Assembly (NCBI GenBank): GCA_963737625.1
Contig: CAVTTK010000002.1
Location: 868,001-932,000, forward strand
Reading direction: 5' to 3'
Length of the DNA stretch: 64,000 bases
Source: Bog-756 sp963737625
GTDB lineage: Bacteria > Actinomycetota > Acidimicrobiia > Acidimicrobiales > RAAP-2
The translations under genes were made by a program, and so were the position numbers. This document shows positions 43,536 to 52,277 of the stretch, piece after piece. Under the pieces are notes generated by a model. The model had not been told where the DNA came from and searched no databases. It saw only the letters and a list, made by a program, of their open reading frames with translations. Positions within the stretch are counted from its first letter, which is position 1. The number at the start of each line of letters is the position of its first letter.

Positions 43536-45968
43536 ATGCTCTATCTCGCGTCGGCGAAGCGAATTGCTTCCGTTCTCGCCGCACTCCTGGTCCTTACCGC
43601 GGTGCTGGTGGCCGCCCACGCACCGGCACCCCAGGCCGCCACTCCGGTGGTGCGTGCCGCCTTCTACTATCCGTGGTATCCCGATGCTTGGAACCAGTCC
43701 GGCGTCGATCCCTTCAGCCAGTATCAGCCCTCGGCCGGCTACTACGCATCCGCCGACCCGACCGTCGTGAGACAGCAGATCGCCGCCATGCAGTACGGGA
43801 ACCTCGATGCCGGCATCATCTCGTGGTGGGGTCAGGGGTCCCAGGAGGACAGTGTGGTGCCCACCGATCTGGCTGCCGCCAACGGCACCGGTTTCAAGTG
43901 GTCGCTGTACTACGAGCCCGAAGGATACGGGGACCCGAGCGTGAGCCAGATCCAGAGCGATCTGAGCTACATCAAGCAGCGGTACGCCGGTAATCCCAAC
44001 TACCTGACCATCGACGGGAAGCCGGTGATCTTCGCCTACGCCGACCCGTCCGACGGGTGCGGGATGGCCCAGCGGTGGAGTCAGGCCAACGCCACCGAAG
44101 GGTTCTACACCGTGCTCAAGGTCTTCGGTGGCTACTCCTCTTGTGCATCCGACGCCAGCTCGTGGCACCAGTATGCGCCCTCCAGCGCCGAGGACCACCA
44201 GGGGGGCTACTCCTTCTCCATCTCGCCCGGGTTCTTCAAGAGCGGGGAGTCGGCACCGAGGCTGGCCCGCAACCTGACCTCATGGACGCAGAACGTGCGC
44301 GACATGGTGGCCAGCAACGAGCCCCTCCAACTCATCACCACCTTCAACGAGTGGGGTGAAGGAACGGCCGTGGAGTCCGGCACCGGCTGGGCCAGCACCA
44401 GTGGCTATGGGAGCTATCTGGATGTCATGCACAATGAGATCCCGCCGCCGACGACTCCGGTCGATCCGAGTGGCGCCACCGGCGCCACACCGGCAGGTCC
44501 CACCCCGCCGGCGGGTCCCATCACACCGACGCCATCCACGGCACCGACCACCATCTCGGGTGTGGCCACGGCCGGCACGTACGTCGAGGTGGGGGCCACG
44601 GGTGCCAACTTCGACGGCGCCGCCACTCTGGACGCCTCGTTGAAGTCGTACCGGAGCCTGCTCCAGTTCGCACCGGTCCTACCCTCGGGGGCGACCGTGG
44701 TGGGTGCCTCCTTGACCATCGACCCCCTGGCCACCAGGACCGGGTCGTTCACCGTCAGTGCCGAGGGTGCGTTCGACCCCTCCGTGGTCACCTGGGCCAC
44801 GCAGCCTCCCCGCACCGGGTCGCTCCTCGGGACCTCCACACCGCCGGCGGCCAACGTCCCGCTGACCATCCCCCTGTCCGGCATCTCCTTCGGCACGCCG
44901 ACCGGTCTGGCCGTGACCTTCACCACCGCGGGGGTGATCGAGCGGTTCGCCGGGGCGGGCACCACCAACGCCCCGGTGCTCACCGTCGAGTACACCACAG
45001 CCGGCAACGGGTCCGGGTCCGGTGGAGCCACCACGACCACCACGTCGACCACGACCACCACGACGACGTCGACCACGACCACCACGTCGCCCCCCCCGAC
45101 CACCACGACCTCCACCACTACCACGACAGGCGGTTCCACCAGCGCCTACTGCGGGACCCGGACGGGGCCGCCGGCCACCTCCAAGGTCATGGTGATCTGG
45201 GAGGAGAACCACAGCGCCAGCGCCATCACTCCTTCGGCCGCGCCACACATCAGTGCCTACGCCGCCGGCTGTGGTCTGGCCACCGACTACCAGTCCCTGA
45301 CCCATCCGAGCCTTCCCAACTACCTGGCGGCCACCTCGGGTCTCAACTACGCCAGCTCGCCGTGGAGCAGCGACTGCCAGGCCACCAGCTGCACCACCCC
45401 CGCCGAGAACCTCTTCGACCAGGTGGGCCCCTCGGGTTGGAAGGGGTACGCCGAATCGATGACCTCCGCCTGTCAGCGCTCCAACAGCGGGGAGTACGTG
45501 AGTCGCCACAATCCCGCCGTGTACTACACCGACCTCGGAGCGGCCTGCACCTCCGACGACGTGCCGCTAGGCACGGTCACGGGAGGCAATCTCCTCGGCG
45601 ACGTCCAGGCCGGGACCCTGCCCACCGTGAGCACGGTCACCCCGAACCTCGTCGACGACATGCACGACGGGACGGTGGCCCAGGGCGACTCCTGGTTGAG
45701 CCAGTGGATACCGGTGATCACCGCCGGTCCGGACTACCGGTCCGGTCGACTCACCGTGGTCATCGCCTGGGACGAGGGCTCCGGCGGTGGGAACGTGCCC
45801 AGCACCGTGGATGCCATCGTGATGTCGCCCTACGTCCCCGCCGGCACCCGCTCGGGATCGCTGTTCACCCACTACAGCCTGTTGAAGGCCGAGGAGGACG
45901 TGGCCGGGGTGACCGAGCTCGGTCAGGCGGCCACGGCCACCAGCCTGCGGTCGGCGTTCGGATTCTGA
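43536..45968 (+). CDS. secreted GH99-like / DNRLRE-like / phosphoesterase fusion protein
   Basis: An 810-residue exported protein with a signal peptide at about 1-35. Residues 36-300 are a GH99-like (WbsX-type) barrel: AAFYYPWYP, ISWWGQG, YYEPEGYG and TFNEWGEGTAVESG with the likely acidic catalytic residues. Residues about 340-490 look like a DNRLRE/CBM96 beta-sandwich (SYRSLLQFAPVL, TWATQPPRTGSLLG). A Thr-only linker (about 495-535) leads to a phosphoesterase domain of the acid-phosphatase/phospholipase C superfamily (VMVIWEENHS, PSLPNYLAATSG, VVIAWDEGSGGG). It could trim surface glycans and phosphoesters. No membrane anchor at the C-terminus. Confidence 0.88.
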   Translation: MLYLASAKRIASVLAALLVLTAVLVAAHAPAPQAATPVVRAAFYYPWYPDAWNQSGVDPFSQYQPSAGYYASADPTVVRQQIAAMQYGNLDAGIISWWGQGSQEDSVVPTDLAAANGTGFKWSLYYEPEGYGDPSVSQIQSDLSYIKQRYAGNPNYLTIDGKPVIFAYADPSDGCGMAQRWSQANATEGFYTVLKVFGGYSSCASDASSWHQYAPSSAEDHQGGYSFSISPGFFKSGESAPRLARNLTSWTQNVRDMVASNEPLQLITTFNEWGEGTAVESGTGWASTSGYGSYLDVMHNEIPPPTTPVDPSGATGATPAGPTPPAGPITPTPSTAPTTISGVATAGTYVEVGATGANFDGAATLDASLKSYRSLLQFAPVLPSGATVVGASLTIDPLATRTGSFTVSAEGAFDPSVVTWATQPPRTGSLLGTSTPPAANVPLTIPLSGISFGTPTGLAVTFTTAGVIERFAGAGTTNAPVLTVEYTTAGNGSGSGGATTTTTSTTTTTTTSTTTTTSPPPTTTTSTTTTTGGSTSAYCGTRTGPPATSKVMVIWEENHSASAITPSAAPHISAYAAGCGLATDYQSLTHPSLPNYLAATSGLNYASSPWSSDCQATSCTTPAENLFDQVGPSGWKGYAESMTSACQRSNSGEYVSRHNPAVYYTDLGAACTSDDVPLGTVTGGNLLGDVQAGTLPTVSTVTPNLVDDMHDGTVAQGDSWLSQWIPVITAGPDYRSGRLTVVIAWDEGSGGGNVPSTVDAIVMSPYVPAGTRSGSLFTHYSLLKAEEDVAGVTELGQAATATSLRSAFGF

Positions 45969-45984
45969 TGGATGGTCCCGGGCG

Positions 45985-46932
45985 TCATGTGCCGGTGAGC
46001 TTGGACACCACGGGCCCGAGATCCTCCCAGCAGTCGGCCTCGATGGACCAGTAGGAGATTCCGTACTCCTGGCGCCGCCACTCCAACTCCTCGGCCATCT
46101 CGTCCAAGGTCCCCAGCAGGGCCAGGGGGATGTGGAGGGCATCGTCGGGACTGATGCCGAAGTGGGGGGCCATGGCGCCGGCCATCCCCTTCGCATCGTC
46201 GGTGATCATCACGAAACCGATGAGGGCGTTGAGTTCGAGTCCGCCGAACCGGTCGCCGGCCGCCTCGCGGACCCAGGCCACCTTCTGGCGGGTGCGCTCC
46301 GGCGAGGCGTTGGGCGCCGTCTCCGGCCCACCGGTGCCCTCCCGGAGGTTGACGTTGATACTCACGATGTCGGCGAACCGGGCGGCAAAAGACAGCACGC
46401 GCTTGCCGCCGCCCCCGATGATCAGCGGCGGGCCGGGGCGCTGCACGGGCCGGGGTGCGAGCGTGTGCTCGCTGACCTGGTAATAGGTGCCATCGAACGA
46501 GAAGGGACCGTCGGTCCGCAGGAGACCCTGGATGACCTGGACCGCCTCTTCGAAGCGCTCCACGCGGACCCGAGGCGTGTCGTAGGTCATGCCGGCCTGT
46601 TCGTAGTCGGTGCGCATCCAGCCGGCGCCCAGGCTCAGCTCGAACCGTCCCTCGCTGAGCACGTCGAGGGTCGCCGCCTCTTTGGCCAGCACGACCGGAT
46701 GTCGGTAGTCGTTGCCGAAGACCAGTGAGCCCATGCGGAGGGTGGAGGTGGCCGCGGCGACGGCGGCCAGGGCGGGGACCGGGGCCAACTGGTCCCCGAA
46801 GTGATCGGGCATGAGCAGAGCCGAGTAGCCCAGGTCTTCGGCCCGCTGCGCCTGGTCGGCCCAGGAGCGGGCGGTGACGCCGGATGTCGTGCTGAGCTGT
46901 GCGGCGAAACGGAACGGGTGGTCGTGGGACAT
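45985..46932 (-). CDS. LLM-class F420-dependent oxidoreductase (MSMEG_2516-like)
   Basis: A 315-residue luciferase-like TIM-barrel enzyme. MSHDHPFRFAAQLS, then GYSALLMPDHFGDQLAPVPAL and LRMGSLVFGNDYRHPVVLAKEAATLD are typical of the F420-dependent MSMEG_2516-type branch, and IIGGGGKRVLSFAARFADIV is the cofactor loop. ATG 46932 was chosen over a longer open frame because the barrel's first strand then starts directly. It converges with the secreted fusion protein and is divergent from pantothenate kinase. Confidence 0.92.
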   Translation of the reverse strand: MSHDHPFRFAAQLSTTSGVTARSWADQAQRAEDLGYSALLMPDHFGDQLAPVPALAAVAAATSTLRMGSLVFGNDYRHPVVLAKEAATLDVLSEGRFELSLGAGWMRTDYEQAGMTYDTPRVRVERFEEAVQVIQGLLRTDGPFSFDGTYYQVSEHTLAPRPVQRPGPPLIIGGGGKRVLSFAARFADIVSINVNLREGTGGPETAPNASPERTRQKVAWVREAAGDRFGGLELNALIGFVMITDDAKGMAGAMAPHFGISPDDALHIPLALLGTLDEMAEELEWRRQEYGISYWSIEADCWEDLGPVVSKLTGT

Positions 46933-47004
46933 GGGGTCATCCTGCCTCACCCTCGCCCGGTGGTGCAGGCCCCGCTCCTGTTGCCCACGGCCTACGATTC
47001 TCCT

Positions 47005-48039
47005 ATGGCCTGCCCCAGCGCCGGTGGGTTCGAGTCCCACAGCCGGGAGCAGTGGATCGAGATCGGACGCCGAGCGGGGGTGCCCCCGTCGTGGGCGGCA
47101 TGGTCCAGGGAGGTCGCCGAGGGCGAGCCAGTCGACGCCGGCGAGGTACTCGATGTCTACGTCCCGCTGGCCGAGTGGATTGGCCAGCGACTGGCCGAGG
47201 CCGCTCCTCGGGGCACCGCGGTGGTGGGCATCACCGGGAGTGTGGCGGTGGGCAAGAGCACGACGGCCCGCATCCTCCAGGGGTTGCTGCAGCGGGGTCC
47301 GTCACGACCGACCGTCGACCTCCTGGCTACCGACGGCTTCCTCTTCCCCAACCGTGAGCTCGAACGGCGGGGCATTCCCGATCGCAAGGGGTTCCCCGAG
47401 AGCTACGACCACCGCGCCCTGGTGGATGCCCTCGAAGCGGTCAGGGCCGGCCACGACGACGTGGCCGTCCCCGTCTACTCGCACCGCGACTATGACGTGG
47501 TCGCCGGCGTGGAGCAACGGATAATCGCCCCGGATGTGCTGGTCGTCGAGGGCCTGACCGTGCTCCAACCGGCTCCCGACGGCCCGTCCGACGGGGACAC
47601 CGACATCCGAAGTCTGCTCGACGTGGCTGTCTATGTCGACGCCGCCGAGGCGGACGTGGCCCGCTGGCACACCCAGCGGCTGATGGCCCTCCGGGCCGAC
47701 CGAGGCGAAGCCGACGACGGGCCGAGCGCCTTCCTCGGATGGCTGTGGTCCCTGACCGACGCCGAGGCCGACCAGGTGGCGGAGTCATCGTGGTCCGGGA
47801 TCAACCTGGTGAACCTGCGGGAACATGTGGCACCGACCCGCGGCCGCGCCGATGTGATCCTCGAAAAGGGCCCCGAGCACCGGGTGCAACGCATCCTCAT
47901 CAAGGGGAGGGCCGGTGCCGACGAGGGTCAGGGGCGCACCGGCTCGGTGGGGCAGCCGAGCAGATCCACGCCGTCACGAAGGAACTCCGAGCCGCGGTCG
48001 GGACCCCAGACGAGTGTGCGGAGGCCCCGGGCGAACTGA
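47005..48039 (+). CDS. coaA: type I pantothenate kinase with C-terminal extension
   Basis: A 344-residue pantothenate kinase, first step of CoA synthesis. Walker A is GSVAVGKST near 81-89; DLLATDGFLFPN, GFPESYDH and YSHRDYDVV are the pantothenate- and ATP-site motifs of CoaA, and VVEGLTVLQ the Walker B region. The family normally ends after a segment like HRVQRILIKG (about 300); here about 40 more low-complexity residues follow and overlap the antisense end of the next gene by 112 bases. The extension may be a stop-loss and is probably not functional. Housekeeping gene, standing alone. Confidence 0.93.
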   Translation: MACPSAGGFESHSREQWIEIGRRAGVPPSWAAWSREVAEGEPVDAGEVLDVYVPLAEWIGQRLAEAAPRGTAVVGITGSVAVGKSTTARILQGLLQRGPSRPTVDLLATDGFLFPNRELERRGIPDRKGFPESYDHRALVDALEAVRAGHDDVAVPVYSHRDYDVVAGVEQRIIAPDVLVVEGLTVLQPAPDGPSDGDTDIRSLLDVAVYVDAAEADVARWHTQRLMALRADRGEADDGPSAFLGWLWSLTDAEADQVAESSWSGINLVNLREHVAPTRGRADVILEKGPEHRVQRILIKGRAGADEGQGRTGSVGQPSRSTPSRRNSEPRSGPQTSVRRPRAN

Positions 48040-49523
48040 GGGTCGCTCCAGTTCCACAGGTTTGACGGATGGGTGTCGACGTCGGTGGGCTCGTTGTTCC
48101 AGCACCACGCCGACCGCAGGATGGCCCCCTGGGCGTTGACGGCCACGCTCCACACCAGGGCGGCCACGACCAAGGCCACCAGGACCCGGCGCCATCGTCG
48201 GGGCGGAGAAGGACCGACCGCTCCCCGGTCCCCGACGCCATCGGTCCGGTCGGGTTCGGCCCTGGGCGCACGCGCTACCCAACGGGCCAGCACCTCCACG
48301 GCGGGTAGGGCCAGCACCACAAAGACCGGCACGAGATCGGTGAAGAACCGTGGTCCGAAGGAGTCGCCGCCCCACCAGTGTTTGAACGCCGAGATGACGA
48401 TCCAATGGACGACGGGGATGATGGCCAGTGCCTTCCAGAACGCCGTGAGCTCACCGGCCCGCCATCGGACGACCACGCCGATCACCGAGAGGGCCACCAG
48501 AGGACAGAAGATGAACAGACCGCGGGCCGGACTGACCAGGTTCCCGGCCAGGGCCACGACCATGGTCCCCGACACGTCGAAGGCCTGTCCTCCGGTGTAG
48601 TACGGGGTGAGGGGCTGGTGGTAGTAGGCCAGGTCCACCGCCACCAGGATGGCCAACGGAGGGATGGCCCCGGCCACCACGGCCAGGAGATGGCGTCGCT
48701 CGGCCACCACCACCCAGATGGCCATCACGATGATGATGATGGAGTCGGTGGGGCGCATGGCGTAACTGGCGGCGAGGGCCGCTCCCATCCCGGCCCAGCC
48801 GCGCTGGCCGGCCTGGGCCCGCAGGGCACACAGGAGACCGATGGCGATGCAGAGCATGGACGGTCCGTGCTGCCACATGGCCCGGCTGGCCGTGGACCAC
48901 GCCGGTGTGGCCAGGGCGAAGGACAGGGCCACGGCCACCGACCACCGCCGCCGCCGGGACGGTGGCTGCAGACGCAGGACCCGCAGGGCAATGAAGTACA
49001 CCACCACGGTGGCCGCCGCCACCACCGCGGCCATCGAGATCACCTGGAGTCCCCAGTCGTGCCCCGACCGCACCATGGCCACGCTGCCCTCGGTCAGACC
49101 GAGCTTGTGCAGGACATCGTCGGCGATGACCCATGGCACGGCGAACAACGAGACGGCCCACGGGAAGAGCGGGTAGGTATGGCCGTTGACCACCGTGATG
49201 GCATAGGCCGGGTCGGGCAGGGGCCGGAAGTGGTCGAGGCTCAGTGAGCGGTTGTGGACCATGCTGACGGCGACACTGACCGCCCGAATGGGGTCGGCGG
49301 TCATGCCGCTGGGGCTGGCCAGGTCGATGGCGAAGACCACGGCGGCCAGCACGGCGGCGATGATCCGGTTGCCGGTGATCGGCTCCTCGTCGTCGAGGAC
49401 CGTCTCGGGGATGGTCGTCCCCCGCACCTCTACGGTCACCGCGGCCCGCCGCGTGGTGGCCGTCGGCCATCGAAACTGGGCACTGCGGGACACTACCAGC
49501 GGCCACCCGGCGCGGTCCCGCAC
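47928..49523 (-). CDS. polytopic membrane protein, possible GT-C glycosyltransferase
   Basis: A 531-residue protein with about ten membrane helices and a large loop after the first (SMVHNRSLSLDHFRPLPDPA). The pattern of an early outside loop with NGHTYPLFPW, alternating helices and a C-terminal outside domain ending in WNWSDPQFARGL is like the GT-C mannosyltransferase-type proteins of actinobacteria, though no DD/DE catalytic pair could be fixed with certainty. GTG 49523 is given as start; GTG 49439 (VTVEVRG) is possible. It follows the glycosyltransferase operon by 32 bases on the same strand, so it likely belongs to it. Confidence 0.82.
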   Translation of the reverse strand: MRDRAGWPLVVSRSAQFRWPTATTRRAAVTVEVRGTTIPETVLDDEEPITGNRIIAAVLAAVVFAIDLASPSGMTADPIRAVSVAVSMVHNRSLSLDHFRPLPDPAYAITVVNGHTYPLFPWAVSLFAVPWVIADDVLHKLGLTEGSVAMVRSGHDWGLQVISMAAVVAAATVVVYFIALRVLRLQPPSRRRRWSVAVALSFALATPAWSTASRAMWQHGPSMLCIAIGLLCALRAQAGQRGWAGMGAALAASYAMRPTDSIIIIVMAIWVVVAERRHLLAVVAGAIPPLAILVAVDLAYYHQPLTPYYTGGQAFDVSGTMVVALAGNLVSPARGLFIFCPLVALSVIGVVVRWRAGELTAFWKALAIIPVVHWIVISAFKHWWGGDSFGPRFFTDLVPVFVVLALPAVEVLARWVARAPRAEPDRTDGVGDRGAVGPSPPRRWRRVLVALVVAALVWSVAVNAQGAILRSAWCWNNEPTDVDTHPSNLWNWSDPQFARGLRTLVWGPDRGSEFLRDGVDLLGCPTEPVRP

Positions 49524-49555
49524 CCCCGGCCCGGGAGGGGGGTCAATGCCGATGG

Positions 49556-51070
49556 TCAGTGGCGCTGAGTTGCGGCCCCGGCCCCAGCGGTCTGGCGCAG
49601 GAGTCCCTCATAGCGGGTCAGCACGTTCTCCCACAGGTAGTCCCGCTCGACGTGGGCCCGACCGGCGCGCCCGAGTGCGTCGCCCAGCTCCGGTGATCCC
49701 ACCAACAGGTCGAGGGCCGCTTCGAACTCGGCGAACCCTGAGTACCACACGCCACCGCCAGCGCGGCCCACCTGGCCCACAAGGACCTCGGTGCGACCCT
49801 GGGCCACCACGGGGCGGCCCTGGGCCCACGCCTCGGTGAGGACCATCGAGAAACTCTCGAAGAACGAGGGCTGGGCCAGGGCCAGCGAGCCGGCCAGAGC
49901 GTCGCCGCGTGTCGGGTCGTCGACGAAGCCGGTGTACACGATGTCGGGATGGGATCTCCTGTCCTCGGCCGGGCCCACCAGAACCAGGGCCAATGGCCCG
50001 GGGTTGCGCTCCTTGTACGCCTCGAAGAATCGGATCAGCTCCTCGGATCCCTTGCCGGCCTCGACCCGTCCCACGTAGACCAGGTAGGGCCGGTCGCCCA
50101 GTCCGAATCGGCTGCGGAAGCGGGCGCCGTCGCCCGGGGAGTCGAGGTCGACCCCGATGCCGATCACCTGGCCGCGTCGGGGGGCCCTCCGCCTGACCAA
50201 GAGGTCCCGTTCCTCCTCCGTGAACCAGACGAACCGCGTGGGGAGGGGGAACAGGTTGTCGAATACCGGGAGCCAGAAGGCCGGCTCGTCGTGGGCCGTG
50301 GCGTGGAGCACCGTGGGCACCAGCGTCGCCGTGATGGGCAGGCCGGCCCAAGTCGGTGTGTACAGATACGAAAAATGGACGGCGACGTCGAAGTCGGGCG
50401 CCCGCTCGGCCAGCCACTCCTCCAGGCCGAGCAGGTCCGGACCCTGCAGGCGTCGCCACCGCTCCTGCTCGGACAGGGGGACGAGGGTGCCACTCCAGAG
50501 GACGCTCACGGTCATCGACTCGAACGCCGCGTTGTCGCGGGGAGCGGCCACCCCGAGCCGGTGGACCTGCACCCCGTCGAGGTCGGTGGATCCGGGCGGG
50601 TAGACGTCAGCCCAGTCCTGGGCACTCTGGGCCCGACTGGTCACCACCTCCACGTGATGGCCGCGACGGGCCAGACGGGTGGCGAACTGCCGACAGGCGA
50701 GCTCTGCCCCACCCGCGACCTCGTGGCCGTACCGCTGGACCACGAACAGGATCCGGAGGGGCCGGTCGGGACCGGGCGACGAGCGATGCCGCGGGGCCAG
50801 GCCCGATCGCCGGTCCAGCAGTCGGCGCAGGCGGGCCCGCCGACCGGTCGTCGAGAACAGGGGGCGACTGCCGCCAGGGCCGGCCCGCACCGCCACCATG
50901 GTCAGGCCGTGGGCATCGAGGCGGTCCTCCAGGCCCGACTCGTATCGCCCTTGGGCCCGGCGCTCCTCCACCGTGGCCCGGATGCGTTCGTGGAGATAGG
51001 TGGCCGGGGGGGCCGCTCCGGCCGGACCGCCGGCCCTGCCCCCGTCGTCGGCGGGGGAGCCTTCATTCAT
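49556..51070 (-). CDS. glycosyltransferase family 4
   Basis: A 504-residue GT-B glycosyltransferase. After an Arg-rich N-terminal 105 residues, the N-domain begins RILFVVQRYGHEVAGGAELA. The C-domain has YLVYVGRVEAGKGSEELIRF (about 330-350) and PSFFESFSMVLTEAWAQGRPVVA, the E-x7-E donor-phosphate motif. ATG 51070 overlaps the end of the GT2 gene by eight bases. Part of a four-gene minus-strand operon, probably making a surface glycan. Confidence 0.93.
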   Translation of the reverse strand: MNEGSPADDGGRAGGPAGAAPPATYLHERIRATVEERRAQGRYESGLEDRLDAHGLTMVAVRAGPGGSRPLFSTTGRRARLRRLLDRRSGLAPRHRSSPGPDRPLRILFVVQRYGHEVAGGAELACRQFATRLARRGHHVEVVTSRAQSAQDWADVYPPGSTDLDGVQVHRLGVAAPRDNAAFESMTVSVLWSGTLVPLSEQERWRRLQGPDLLGLEEWLAERAPDFDVAVHFSYLYTPTWAGLPITATLVPTVLHATAHDEPAFWLPVFDNLFPLPTRFVWFTEEERDLLVRRRAPRRGQVIGIGVDLDSPGDGARFRSRFGLGDRPYLVYVGRVEAGKGSEELIRFFEAYKERNPGPLALVLVGPAEDRRSHPDIVYTGFVDDPTRGDALAGSLALAQPSFFESFSMVLTEAWAQGRPVVAQGRTEVLVGQVGRAGGGVWYSGFAEFEAALDLLVGSPELGDALGRAGRAHVERDYLWENVLTRYEGLLRQTAGAGAATQRH

Positions 51071-52277
51071 CGGTGGCGTCCTTCACGGTGCACGGACCGT
51101 CGTCCCACGACACGTCGGCACCGGCCCAGCGGTCCCACACCGCGCCGGCGCTCACCGTCGAGCGACGGGTCAGCTGGGTTCGGGAAGCCAGCGCCCACGG
51201 GAGGTGGGACAGCATGCCGCGCCGAACGCCGTGGTCGGGACCGTCGACGATGCGGCGGCGGACCTCGCCGGCCATGACCCGGCCGGGGGCGTTGCGCACC
51301 AGGGTCAGGAGCCGATTGCGCTCGCCGAGGACCCGGACCCTGGCCCCCAGGGCCACCTCCGAGGTCACCGAGCGACGGTGGGAGACGGAGCTCCCCGGCC
51401 GGTAGACCACGCGCAGGCCCAGCCGGCGGGCCCGCCAGCTCCAGTCGGCATCCTCGTAGTAGGCGAAGAAGGGCTCGGGGAACAGGCCCACCCGGCCGAG
51501 GACCTCGCTCCGCACCACCATGGCCGTGCCGCTGGTCCCGAAGATCTCCCTCGGCTGGTCCCAACGACCGTCGTCGGGGGACTCGAGCCCGTGGTCCCCC
51601 GAGTAGCCGTCGGACCGGAGGAACAGCCCGGTGTTGTTGACCAGCCGGCACACCGCTGACACCGTCACCTCCTCGTCGCCGTCGAGGACGACCGTCGCCC
51701 CCGGGGTCGGTCCGGGGATGGGGACGAAATACGGCTTGCCCGGTCGGGTCCAGCGCCACCGGCCCATCTGCCCGTCGACCCTGCCCGACTCCAGTCGGTG
51801 GATGCCCGGACCCACCACGCGGTCGAGCACCTCAGTCCCTTCGTGCCGGACCGAGGTGAGCCGACGGCCGAGTACGCGGGAGTCCCCCGAGGCGCTCCAT
51901 CCTTCTTCCGAGGGAACGACCTGGCCGTACCAACCCTCGAGCAGGACCTTGGGGGTCACCGCCCCCACCGACGGGTCGGACAGGGCGTCCTCGGCCTCGT
52001 CCAGCCACGCCGATCCGGCCACCGCATCATCGTTGAGCAGGGCCACGACGTCACCGGTGGCCTGGCGTACCCCCCGGTTGGCCCCTCCGGCGAACCCCTG
52101 GTTCTCGCCGTTCCTCACCACGGTGGCGCCGAACCGTCGGGCCAGGACGGACACCTCGGCACCCTCCGAGCCGTTGTCCACCACTACCACCTGGTCGGCC
52201 TGGTCCCGCACCGAGTCGAGGCACGGCTCGAGCCAGTCCCCGCACCGCATCGAGACCACCACCACCGATCGGCTCAT
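51063..52277 (-). CDS. glycosyltransferase family 2
   Basis: A 404-residue GT-A enzyme. VVVVSMRCGDWLEPCLDSV opens the nucleotide-sugar domain, QGFAGGANRG and VALLNDDAV (the DxD-like motif) follow near 60-85, and FAYYEDADWSWRARRLGLR is the acceptor-side ED motif of rhamnosyl-transferase-like members. ATG 52277 overlaps the preceding stop (ATGA). An insertion of about 100 residues between the two halves is longer than usual. Confidence 0.93.
   Translation of the reverse strand: MSRSVVVVSMRCGDWLEPCLDSVRDQADQVVVVDNGSEGAEVSVLARRFGATVVRNGENQGFAGGANRGVRQATGDVVALLNDDAVAGSAWLDEAEDALSDPSVGAVTPKVLLEGWYGQVVPSEEGWSASGDSRVLGRRLTSVRHEGTEVLDRVVGPGIHRLESGRVDGQMGRWRWTRPGKPYFVPIPGPTPGATVVLDGDEEVTVSAVCRLVNNTGLFLRSDGYSGDHGLESPDDGRWDQPREIFGTSGTAMVVRSEVLGRVGLFPEPFFAYYEDADWSWRARRLGLRVVYRPGSSVSHRRSVTSEVALGARVRVLGERNRLLTLVRNAPGRVMAGEVRRRIVDGPDHGVRRGMLSHLPWALASRTQLTRRSTVSAGAVWDRWAGADVSWDDGPCTVKDATDE

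Noticed and set aside
47022..47040. GTGGG-TTCGAGT-CCCAC, a perfect tRNA T-arm
   Set aside because: It lies in the first codons of coaA. A matching acceptor strand about 92 bases away is imperfect and no D-arm or anticodon arm can be drawn, so it is chance.
48073..48600. Plus-strand open frames opposite the polytopic membrane protein
   Set aside because: Only the minus-strand frame shows repeated hydrophobic helices; the others are shadows.
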